Positions 12,050 to 22,221 of a stretch of DNA of 64,000 nucleotides are shown piece after piece. Below the pieces are notes generated by a model. The model did not search any database and was not told the origin of the DNA. It saw only the letters and a list, made by a program, of their open reading frames with translations. The DNA comes from Morella rubra. Its lineage: Eukaryota > Streptophyta > Magnoliopsida > Fagales > Myricaceae. Location of the stretch: positions 10,711,334 to 10,775,333 of the forward strand of contig CM025851.1 in the NCBI GenBank assembly GCA_003952965.2, read 5' to 3'. Position 1 is the stretch's first letter; every line of letters begins with the position of its first letter. Both the position numbers and the translations under genes were made by a program.

Positions 12050-12310
12050 GATGGAAGTGGGGCGAATCCAAAAAGAAACATCAGTATCTTCACAGTCCTC
12101 GAGTTTAGCCATGCTTTTAAGACGCCAAGTGCCCCATTGATTGGTCTTTCAGTTAGTATTCTTCAGGTTATTTGTCCTCAAAATCAATGGGTGCATTGAA
12201 ACTCTTTGGCTTGCTGAGATCCGCACTGAAGATTTGAAGGTTTTCTGATGCTCCTGGTAGACTTGTAAGGAAGCTGATGCCTTTCTGTGCTCTGCTCGGT
12301 ATCAAAATGA
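11860..12310 (-). pseudogene. Decayed reductase fragment in unit B
   Basis: Counterpart of the fragment at 6430-6790. The terminal-exon remnant lies at about 11866-11998 and still reads [17 protein letters not shown] (GA)n tract at 12008-12046 follows, then a shortened exon 2 remnant at about 12085-12300. Exon 3 is absent. Its presence in both units shows that the fragment and its intact neighbour were duplicated together. Confidence 0.75.
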
Positions 12311-12932
12311 TGAAATTCCATCAATTCACATAATACACTCTTTTAAGTGTAAAAAATAAGTAACGGGTTGAAGTCCTGTGGCGAAAATTTATTGTCTGAG
12401 CATCACAAACACACAACTGGATCCAAAACCCTTCCTTGGAGAACTCAAGACTCAAGCGGAACTGCAAGGTTGATAGAGTTTTTGTAAGCGATGATAAAGA
12501 AGCTGGGCAATCCAGTATCTTTCAGGACAAAAATCTATATTAATTTTGTTTTTTTCTTTTTCCTTTTCTAATCTATGAAGTTTGCTTTCTAAGTTTTCCT
12601 TTTATTTCCCCCTAATAAAATCCAGCTTCGGGACAACAGAAAGAAAAAACCAGAGGAAAAAAAAAAAAAAGAGAGAGAGAGGCAGTCGCCAGATTTACTA
12701 GCTATCTTCCCAGAAGGCAAATCTATAGCACAAATGAGCTTCATGAACATTGCTCTCTCTGATCAATAAGCGTGTGGAATTTTATACTCTTCCATTCGGT
12801 AACGCCTGGAGCCATCCATATCATATTAAAACGCAGTCTTTATACATTATATGTAGAAACCACAATAATACTGAGCCTCGTTCTGAAAGAGACCCAATAG
12901 ACAACGAAGCTAGCAATAGTTATGCAGAATCA

Positions 12933-15303
12933 CTACAGAAAACCCTTTTCTCTGCAGCATTGAATAGCACCATCGAACATTTCATTGAGGCCATACTTAT
13001 ATTCGAAGCCAGAATCTAAGAGCTTCTTTGATGAGAGACGCGGTTCTTGATAACCCGTAATTTCCTTCAAAGATCTGCAAAAACAAGAGGGAGGGGAGGG
13101 AGCGAAAAGAATAACAAACCGAAAAAGCACATCATTTTTCTTCTTAAGATCTGAGATTTTGGTTTTATCTAAATGATACGGAGGAAAATTGGACTCACTC
13201 TGCTGTTGGGATTTGGTATTCTGGGTACCTAACAGAAAGAAATTCAGACAACTGCTCAAGTGTCATGAAATCTGATGAACAAATATATCTTCCGTTTGCT
13301 GTAGGACATTCAAAGAGAGAGATGTGAGCTCTGACTACGTCCTCTGTGTGGACCATACAAGATGAACCGCGAAGAAAACTGTATTCATGCTCGTTACCTG
13401 CAAAGCAAAGATACGAGTCAAAAAGTAGTTCCTTTTCAGAAAATGGTAGAATAACAAATCTCCATGCATAACTGAAGATTTGATAGTTTGCATAGTTTTC
13501 GTATGGCAACCGAGGCCATTAATCGACCCTAAATTTTTTTTACTGAAATAACAGAAAGAACAAACATTGACCAATTTTTTCATAATGAGGAATCCTTGGG
13601 AAAGAGGTGATCAAGAGGTAGCTGTTGTACATGATCCTTCAAGACACAAATATAGCAGAACACTTTTTGTGAAAAATATAATTTTCACCTACAGACTATT
13701 AGGTTACTGACACATTGCATTATGAATTATCAATTCCATTACATTTTGCCCTTCAACTACTGATCATTTACACATCACACCCTGCACCGTTAATTTGGAC
13801 AGAAATTTAGGTAAAGTCATCATTTTGCAGAACCAAAATCTCAATGTCCGTCCAAATTAATAATGGGAGTACAAAGTACAAACAATTAGTAATTGAGGAT
13901 CGAAATATAACGAAATCGATAATTCTCCATAGTTGGAGGGGTGAAAATTGTATTTAACCCACCCTTTTTCTTTTCCAGATAAAGACTTTCTCAATAATAT
14001 TCAAATTACTATTCATGTTGGATTATCATAAAAATAGGAGTGCAGACGGTTCTTTGTAAAGTATCCTTCAACACAGTCTGTTCAACTTTATCCCTTCTTC
14101 TTCCTTTTTCTCCTTCTTGGATTCTTAACTCAACATGACCCACGAATCACCCACAAACTACTCTTTCAACTTTCATGTCTAACATAAACGTAATAAATTA
14201 TCTAAAAAACATATCTATCTATATGGATACTGGATAGCATTGAAAAGTTAAAACGGTCATCTGAAAAATATAACGACAAAGTTTAGTCGTCACAGAAAGC
14301 ACATACCCAGGACCATAGCCAACGCTGAGCGAACTGAGCCTGGGAACTTAGGACAAATGAAGGGTCCGACAACCAGGGAAGGGATTACTGTTAGGACATC
14401 TAATCCATGTTTTTCTCCAAATTCAAGAACTGCTCTTTCAGTTAATGTTTTGGAAATTGCATAGGAAGTTCCAAATGCCTTTAGACCTTTAAGGAAACCT
14501 GCGTCACTCCAGAAGCTCTCATCCATTGCATCTACATCCTCGCCATTATAGAAAACAGCTGCTACGCTAGAAGTGTACACAACTCGCTTCACAGTCCTCG
14601 AATTTAGGCATGCCTTTAAGATGCCTAGCGCTCCATCGATCGATCTCTTTGTCACTACTTCTTCAGGTTCCTTGTCCTCAAAATCAACCGGAGTAGCAAC
14701 ATGGAAGACGCCAATGCATCCTTCAATGGCCGCATCGAAACTCTCCGGATTGCTGAGATCTGCACTGAAGATTTGGAGCTTTTCTGATGCTCCTGGTAGA
14801 CTTGTAAGGAAGCGAATGTCTTTCTTGTGCTCTGCTCACATACCCAAATGGTGAAATTCAATCAATTAGCTATCGGTATCGCTAAGTATGAACAATAATA
14901 CGCGCGTAAACGGGTTGAAGTACTTAATTTGGAGCTTATTGATTGTTTGAACATGGTAAAACTAAAACTAAACTCCAAATCCGACCTGTTCCTTGGTGAG
15001 CTCACGAGTTCCTAAGCCAAGAAGTAACAAGATATAACGAGATTAATGGAAATTTTTAAAAAAGTATAAAATAATAAGATCCCCCCGCACGTTTCTCACC
15101 CAAAAAAGAGCCCCACGAGTTCATCTTGATCTTATAAATAGCCTTGTGCGATTTGCTTTAGCCTCTGCAGAGACGCGACTTACCTGGGTCGGATCGAACA
15201 GTGGTTCGGACATTGTAACCCCGATCAAGGAGCCTCATGATCAGCCATGATCCTATAAACCCTGTACCACCTGTAACGCATACTGTACCTTTATCTCCTT
15301 CCA

Positions 15304-15304
<1 letters not shown>
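12933..15304 (-). CDS. NADPH-dependent DFR/vestitone-reductase-like enzyme, copy B
   Basis: Same architecture as copy A, 328 residues. Exons are 15184-15304, 14307-14831, 13199-13397 and 12933-13074. The GGTGFIG motif, the TSS serine and the SYAISK tyrosine and lysine are intact. It differs from copy A mainly just after the catalytic serine: residues 130-138 read VAAVFYNGE instead of AAAVVANGK. It also reads [18 protein letters not shown] in exon 3 and N for Y near residue 34. The frame is open and splice sites match copy A, so it is probably functional. Substrate unknown. Confidence 0.9.
13668..13961. mobile_element. MITE in intron 2 of reductase B
   Basis: Orthologous to the element at 8148-8445 in copy A, with the same ends and small internal differences. 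It travelled with the segmental duplication. Confidence 0.6.
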
Positions 15305-15328
<24 letters not shown>

Positions 15329-15337
<9 letters not shown>

Positions 15338-17018
15338 TGGCTAATCTCACTCTTCACAGTTTTGCTTAAGGTTTTAACGCCTTTTTTTATAAGCAAACTG
15401 TAACACCTTATCCTATTCCTCTATGCTTTCGGTGTTTGTCGGTTTTTTGGGGTAAGCCAGATATCACCGTCGATTACTTACCCAAAAGGGTCAGAAGTCT
15501 TATCCCATGCCTCGCATCGATGCGACCTGGAAGTCATATATAACGCCCCACGTCGGACTGAAAAGATCGAACACCACTCATTTTGTTGATGATGTAGACA
15601 AACGCAAAAGCAGTCGAATTATAATTGGAATTATATAAAGCCAAGAAAAAAAGAAGAATTGGAATTATATAACGGACATTGCGTTAATATTATGTCATCG
15701 TTCTAGAAGAAATAATATATATCATAATTCTTATTAATTTCGAGGTAGCTAAATAATCTTATGCGTTACGACTTTAGTTTGGGATCTAGAAAGTGGTCTA
15801 GGTAAGTCACAAGGATTATACTGATTAAAAACATAAAAAAAAAAAAGGCCATAAGGATTACCCTTGCACGCTCGCGTTATGTTTAGAACGGTAGGAAATT
15901 TTGGGGTGTTCGGTAATAGAAATTTTGAGGGTTTTAGAATTTGTGAAAAAATAAAGATATTTTATAAGATTTGATGAAAAGTGAAGAGATATAAGATTTA
16001 AATAAATATTATAATAAATTGATAGAGAGAGAGAGATTATTTTATAATTTTTTAATGAGCGTAGAAATTTTTGAGAGTGAAAATTTCACCTTTGAGGGTC
16101 TTTAGTCTCTATAGTGGTTTGCTTTGAAGTAAATTGGATCTAGGGCTTCGAGGTTTGTTTTCCTTGAGGTTTCACGTTTGAATCCTTTAAATCTTCCTGA
16201 TAAAATTAGACTGACTTGCTCTATGTGACTTAAGGGAGCTACATCTGCTTCGAGATTTATCGATCCATTAAGTAGGTCCATTCCGATACATTTACCGAGT
16301 TGGGTTTTTCCTATTTACTAAAAAGATAAAAAATCGAGTCTCCTTAATTCAACAAGTTGAATGTTGGAAGATTGCACGAAAACTTTATTCACGATTTAAT
16401 GTTCCTTTACAGAGGTCCATGAACAATTTAAGATAAACTTAACTAATACATGGATAATTGAAATTTCAATAAATAACTGGAACTTATTTAACTAATACTC
16501 TTTACCTAGTCTAATGTCCTTAGCTAATATAACATTATTGATAAACTAGATCTCTTCACGGTTTAGGAGATAACTATCATGCTAAGATCAACTTCTTGTG
16601 CTAGCTGTGCCCTTTGATAAGTTTCCAACTGCTCCAACTCCTCTTATTTGTCTTCTGGTCTTCCAAGGACTCTCATCTAGACACGCCACTGCTATTCACG
16701 TATCAACTTTTATCCCCCATGGGCTCTGGCTTACCCTTGTCCGTCCTCAAAGCCTCAAAGGTAAAAGTAGGATACCTGAGGGCAATGTTGTCATAAGCCT
16801 CCCAAGTAACATCTGGATTCTGTACGTGTAGGTGAACTGAGGCATGCTGCCAAGGAATCAATTGCTATTTTTTACGTTCGCTGACCCGTGACTCAATAAT
16901 AGCATGTGGGGTTTTGGAAGGGTTTCTTGGCTTGTAGTGGCAAAAAATGGCAATTCGGATACCTTTTTCTTTAATGCCGAAACATGGTTGTTGTTCAAGA
17001 GCTTACGCCAAACAAGAA
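15329..17018. other. Intergenic tail of unit B
   Basis: Collinear with 9813-10947 up to about 16676, but interrupted by an AT-rich insertion at 15903-16095. From 16677 the sequence is unique. An open frame at 16598-16831 has no recognisable homology. Confidence 0.55.
15903..16095. mobile_element. AT-rich MITE-like insertion specific to unit B
   Basis: Absent from the matching place in unit A near 10375. It shares an internal phrase (AAAAGTGAAGAGA, then GAGAGAGAGATTAT, then TAATTTTTTA) with 48178-48372. Weaker relatives are at 38405-38540 and 48598-48705. These look like copies of one short non-autonomous family. Terminal repeats are clearest in the 48-kb copy. Confidence 0.5.
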
Positions 17019-18844
17019 CTAAAGGAAACCTTTCTCTTTGCAGCATTGGATAGCTCCTTCAAACATGTCATCAAATTCAAGGCGGTACTTAAACTTGAAC
17101 CCAGTATCCAATAGCTTCATCGATGAGAGGTTGGAATGCCCGCAACTCGGAAAGCGATGGAAGTGACTGTCCAAAGAGAAAAAGAATTCACCACCTTTGA
17201 TATCTATTTCGGACTAACCAGAGAGTAAACTACGAAGAAAATGGGAGAATATATATATATAACTCACTCCGTTTCTTGTATTTGAAATTCTGGGTATCCT
17301 GTAGAAAGAAATTCGTTCAGTTGATGAATCGGTATTTCGACTGAGGAGCAAATGTACCTTCCTCTAGCGTTAGGATAATCCAGAAGGAAAAGAAGTGCAC
17401 TGGCCACATCATCTACGTGCACCATATACGAGTAAGTAAGACACTCATATAGCTCCCGGATGCCTGCATGCATATTACAAATTGATAAAACTGGAGAAAC
17501 TCCGAAGTAAAAAAGGAAGAAAAACGAACGTACCCAATACCATCGCCAGTGCAAGGGACACGGAGGACGGTATAGTCGGGCAGATGAAGGGCCCAACAAC
17601 AACTGGAAGGACCAACGTCACAAGATCCAATCCATTTTTCTTTGCAAACTCCAGGGCTGTTTTCTCAGTCATGATCTTGGAGACCAAGTAAGAAGAACTT
17701 ACAAGCTCCACATTTCTACAGATATCAAGGTCACTCCATGTACTTTCATCTGTCACGCTTAAACTCCTGTCGTTGTACAAAATTGTGGCTGCGCTAGAGG
17801 TGTAAATGACTCGTTTCACCGTCTTTGATTTCAAGCATGCCTTTAAGATCCCTAAAGTTCCTTCCACGGCCCGTTTGGTCACCGTATCTTCTGGCTCTTT
17901 GCCGTCGATATCCATGGGATGTGCAAGATGGAAGACTCCTATGCATCCTTCGATGGCCGAAGTGAAACTTTAGGGTTGATTGAGATCAGCGTGGAAAACT
18001 TGGAGTTCTTTTTCTGCCTTTGGTAGATTTGTGAGGTAGCCGATGTCCCTCTTGCATTCTGGTCTCAGTTTCATGAAATGTCAGAAGCTCATACACATAA
18101 CCTTTTCAACGGAATAGGACACCAATGGGAACCATGGAAATCGCAATTAATGTTATAGATATGTTTATATTTTCCATCTGGTACATCTATCACTCTTCTC
18201 CGAAGATGGTTTTGATGAATCGTTGGTGGCTATATATAGATTCATCATTCAAGGAACCCACCTGCTAAATTTGGGCCACATGATTTTCGTCACTCTATCA
18301 CGCAGTTACTGCTAATTAACCTGCAGGGTCGATTTGTTTGTGCAGCTATCTCACTCATCTGTCTCGGTTTCGTCAGGCGAAAATGGTGACAAAGCAATAG
18401 GGACACGACCAGAAAAAAGCAACAACAAAAGAAAAACCAATACCATAATAAACACATCAAGCTATATACATGATCAACAACCTCATAGCCTACAAATCCG
18501 AGATGATTTAGGTTTAGAGATATTCATTTTCTGCTCAATGCTCAATTAGCAAAAATAGATTGCATAATTAATTTGAGGATCCAATCAGTCAAAAGAGTTT
18601 GGGTTAAAGTCGCGAGCTGCATTCATTTTGTCAATGTTTGATCTCTTTCGTTTGACCATCTTGTATAGATGTTGCTCAAGGTGTTCATCAATTTCGTACC
18701 ATAAGATAAAATATCAATCTTACGTGGGTCGGATCTCACTGTGGCTCGAACGGAGAAACCATGCTGAAGAAGCCTCATGATCAGCCAAGACGCTACATAT
18801 CCAGTTCCTCCTGTTACACAAACTATACCTTTATCTTCCGCCAT
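17019..18844 (-). pseudogene. DFR/vestitone-reductase-like gene C with a premature stop
   Basis: Same four-exon layout as copies A and B: 18724-18844, 17534-18058, 17268-17463 and 17166-17019. Exons 1 and 2 have exactly the same lengths (121 and 525 bp). [14 protein letters not shown] and SSYLVSK preserve cofactor and catalytic residues. Codon 70 is TAA (17970-17972) where copy A has Glu, so translation would stop inside the cofactor domain. Splice sites and the remaining frame to the terminal TAG at 17019-17021 are otherwise open. The start of exon 4 is diverged ([11 protein letters not shown] in place of [11 protein letters not shown]), as if shifted out of and back into frame. It could be a recent pseudogene or carry a sequencing error at this base. 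Confidence 0.8.
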
Positions 18845-18846
18845 CT

Positions 18847-18891
<45 letters not shown>

Positions 18892-21874
18892 TGATCTCCC
18901 CCCTAGCTTTCTCTGCGTGACTTTGTCGTAGTTATGGCTCATCCAGCTACCACTTATTTGCTTTTCGCTGAGGAGGAGGGTCAAACGAATGGTTCTTAAA
19001 TATCTAACTATAACTCGATCCCAGTACTGATTATATTACTACATTCTTAGCTGATGGACAGTTGGACAAGTTTAGTATTATTAATCTAATTGTGTAAGTT
19101 TATAAAATGCTTATCCCAATCTCTCTCTCTCTCTCTCTCTCGCTGTGGGGAATATGGATAGGTTCTGTTTCCTGGAGGTTCATTTAATATGAATATCCGC
19201 TAGTCCCCCTGTGGGTGCATGGTAGGGCTCCTGAACATGTCACATTTAATGGTACTCATCCAGCTTTCGAATATATGACATTAAAAAATAGCGTACATGT
19301 GCGTACGTAGGATGTATTCAAGTGATTAATTTCTTGTCTTTATTATAAGTATGACATGACGTTCAAGATACTAAAACTATATACATGTGCACATGGCGTA
19401 CGACATTTTAAATGTGAATTTATTCACTTGAGTTACGGGGTAGTAATATAATTACTAATTAAGTGAAAGTCAACTCTATCATTTAAGATGAGGTCGAACT
19501 TTGAGTCAATTTTTCTAAGGCATGACAATAAAAATAATTCTCGTTATCTTCGTTCGTTATCATTTCCAATGGAAAAATTGGCAATCCCGGAGATAACTAA
19601 AATTTTCCTGCATGCCTGCCTGCAAAGTATGGTTCATTACTTTACACCACACCAACCCGGAAGACCAAAAACAAATTGCAAAAGAAAATGCAATCAGACT
19701 GCGTGCTTGTTTTGGAAAGATCCGGACAAGACGGTGCCGTGTTTCGTGCGCTCATCAATCAGTGAGAGATAAATGTGTCAAGGCAGAGGAAAGAGTTTTG
19801 GAGGTCAAAAACCACCTCAGGACTTTGTAGATCTTTAATTAGCAGTGAGATCAAATCGTTGACTAATTTAGAAAAAAAAAAAAACAAAAAAAGAGATCAA
19901 ATCGTTGACTAGAGTGACTGGTGAAATCTTAAAGAAATTTTTCGTCCGTTTACTTGTCCATAAGGGTGAGTAAAAGAAATTTCAGTACGAATGGGAATCA
20001 TAAATCATTTTTGACAATTTTCAAAATTGAAACTAGAATTAAAAATTTGGACAGAATTATCGAAATTTTGGATTATAGTTTTTCTAAAGAAATAAAACAA
20101 AAATAATGCTCAAAATAAAATATAATATTTGTAATTTGATTGAATGTTTATGTTATAATCTAGATTTTGGATGAAAATTTATATTTATTATTAATTTATG
20201 ATGAATAATTAAAAAATACAGAAATTTTCAATTCCCTTAAAAAAAAAAGGTTCAAAATAAAGTATAACATATGATGAGTATCAAATTTGTTTGAATGTCT
20301 ATTTTAGAATTAGATTTTGGTTAAATGTTTACATTTTATTGTTTAGAGAAATTTTCCAAAAATTCGGTTGAAAAAATATTTTTAGCTCATCAGAGCCCCC
20401 AAAAAATATGTCCAAAAAAGTTCACATGCCAAATCAGAATTTTCGATTCCGATTCCGATTCTAGAATTTTCAGTATAAAAAAATTACATTCCGATAAATA
20501 TCGGAACAAAAAGGGAATTGATCATTCTGGTTTCATTCATTCAGATACTTACCCTTACTTGTACGTTAGGTGGCTACACTAATTTCATCCAATCAAACGA
20601 AAAAGTCGAATATGCTTAACTAAGCTCAGCAACACTTTTTCCATTAGGAGAATATTAAATTGCTCCATCAAGATTCAAGTATAATATCAAGGTTTTTTTT
20701 TGAACAAGCGAAAATGATTTTTCATGAGACGGTTCTATACGAGTTCTTTTAAGAATAAGTGATTGTCTGATATTACTATTACATTTGATTACATTTGATT
20801 TACGTACTAACTTAACTAATAAGAAAAAATAAATTAGGTAATTTTTATGTAATTTAGAAAGAAAAAACATTTTAAAAAAAACCATATTCAGTATGATATT
20901 TGATCATCACAGCCGACTTCCTTGATCCTTCCATGATTTTCTGGATTTGTTTCGTATTAAAAATTTTGGGGTGGCCTTGAACTGGCCCAATCACTTGGAT
21001 GGCTTTTGTTTTTGGTCAACACTTGGTGGGCTTTTACATAATATGGGCCGAAAGAATGAGTCCAGCTGAAATCTCAGATAATTTGTTTTCTTTCTTTTTC
21101 CGTCTGTGTCGTTTTTCTCATTTGAGCCCAATGTGAACAATGAGAACCGTGAGAAATTCTTTGAACCCCCATCCCCAACACAAAAATTGCGTTTTACAAA
21201 TCAAATAAAATTTTTTTTTTTTTTAAAGAAACATAATCTGGTAGGTCCACTTAATGGATTAGTGCAACCTCCTTAAGCTACATAATGTCCCCAACAAATT
21301 ATTTGCATTTGAAGAAATTTGAACTTGAGACCTACGGACGAGCAAACACCTAACCCACAAACCTTGACCATCCAAACTAAATACATTATTATTTTATAAT
21401 TTTAAAAAAGCAAACAGTTATAGCTGTGCTGCTGGCAGTCGTTCAGAAATAAACATTTTATTTTAGGACAGAGAAATTCTTCCATCAAACTTTAGTAAAT
21501 TCATAAGGATATTTGGTTGTCACAATAACTTTCCATGAAAATCTTTATTACTAATCAAACTTCTCTTCAGAAAATTCTCCGTTTATTATTAGAATTCAGG
21601 TGCATTTTGTTTTTGTTTATTTTTCATTGACTCTGTAGAGGGTGATGGCCCTCTAGATAGATAACGAGGGCTGTTACTGTCATTAAAAAAAAAACCAAAA
21701 AAAAGAATGACCAAAGCGACCTCCTTCCCTTCCGATCAGACAAACTTCTAGTAGCAAATTGGAATACTTGCCAAATTCCGACCCATAGCCAATAGTCTAT
21801 TACAAATTCCTTTTCAATTGTATGACCATCCCAAACCTATTAAGCCATCCCATAAAAATTAACAGGAAAAACGT

Positions 21875-21910
<36 letters not shown>

Positions 21911-22221
21911 GCTCTTCTCTGACAACGCTCATGGATTCCATGCCCCAACTGAAAGTCCCGAATATTTATTTCCGAAAGATCCCATAAAACCTCAGATTCA
22001 CCGAAACCACTTCCCAGATCAATTTGAAAAGGAAACCACATTAATAACTCTTAACTGGAATTTATCTACCATTTCCAGATATTGTTTGTGCCTCTCAGAT
22101 TTCCAGATCATTCACCGATTCACATAGCTTAAAGTCGTGATCTTGGTTCAGAAATCACGGAAAGTAGAGAGCACTTTGTGTTCTAGATTGTAGCTTAAAG
22201 TCGCTTTGGTTGCTTCCGACT
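18845..22221. other. Intergenic region upstream of reductase C and PAT14
   Basis: Holds (CT)n tracts at 18851-18885, about 19121-19140 and 21878-21906, AT-rich decayed sequence at about 19970-20560, and a SINE at 21211-21378. The tract at 21878 is probably in the PAT14 5' leader. Short open frames at 19488-19830 and 20325-20582 show no family signature. Confidence 0.6.
21211..21378 (-). mobile_element. tRNA-derived SINE
   Basis: Read on the minus strand it begins with a box-A-like TGGTCAAGGTTTGTGGG and continues to a box-B-like AGTTCAAATTTC about 45 bases on. It ends in an A-tract (T-tract 21211-21224 on the plus strand). Spacing and tail fit a Pol III SINE. I could not define a clear target-site duplication, so the edges are approximate. 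Confidence 0.6.

Larger units (their letters stand above)
10948..16676. repeat. Segmental duplication unit B of the reductase cluster
   Basis: Head-to-tail partner of unit A, about 5.73 kb. Coding exons differ from unit A by only about 14 bases in the 525-bp exon 2, and introns are also close. Unit B lacks the unit A MITE and has its own insertion of about 190 bp near 15903-16095, which accounts for part of the length difference. Confidence 0.85.

Noticed and set aside
16598-16831. 77-residue plus-strand frame, and a minus-strand reading containing WEAYDNIALRYPTFTFEA that hinted at a gag-like fragment
   Set aside because: Too short and too weak to assign to any mobile-element family. It is left as unannotated intergenic sequence.
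19488-19830. Overlapping 94- and 72-residue frames in the spacer before PAT14
   Set aside because: Both frames are open over the same bases, and neither shows a domain, a signal or splice partners.
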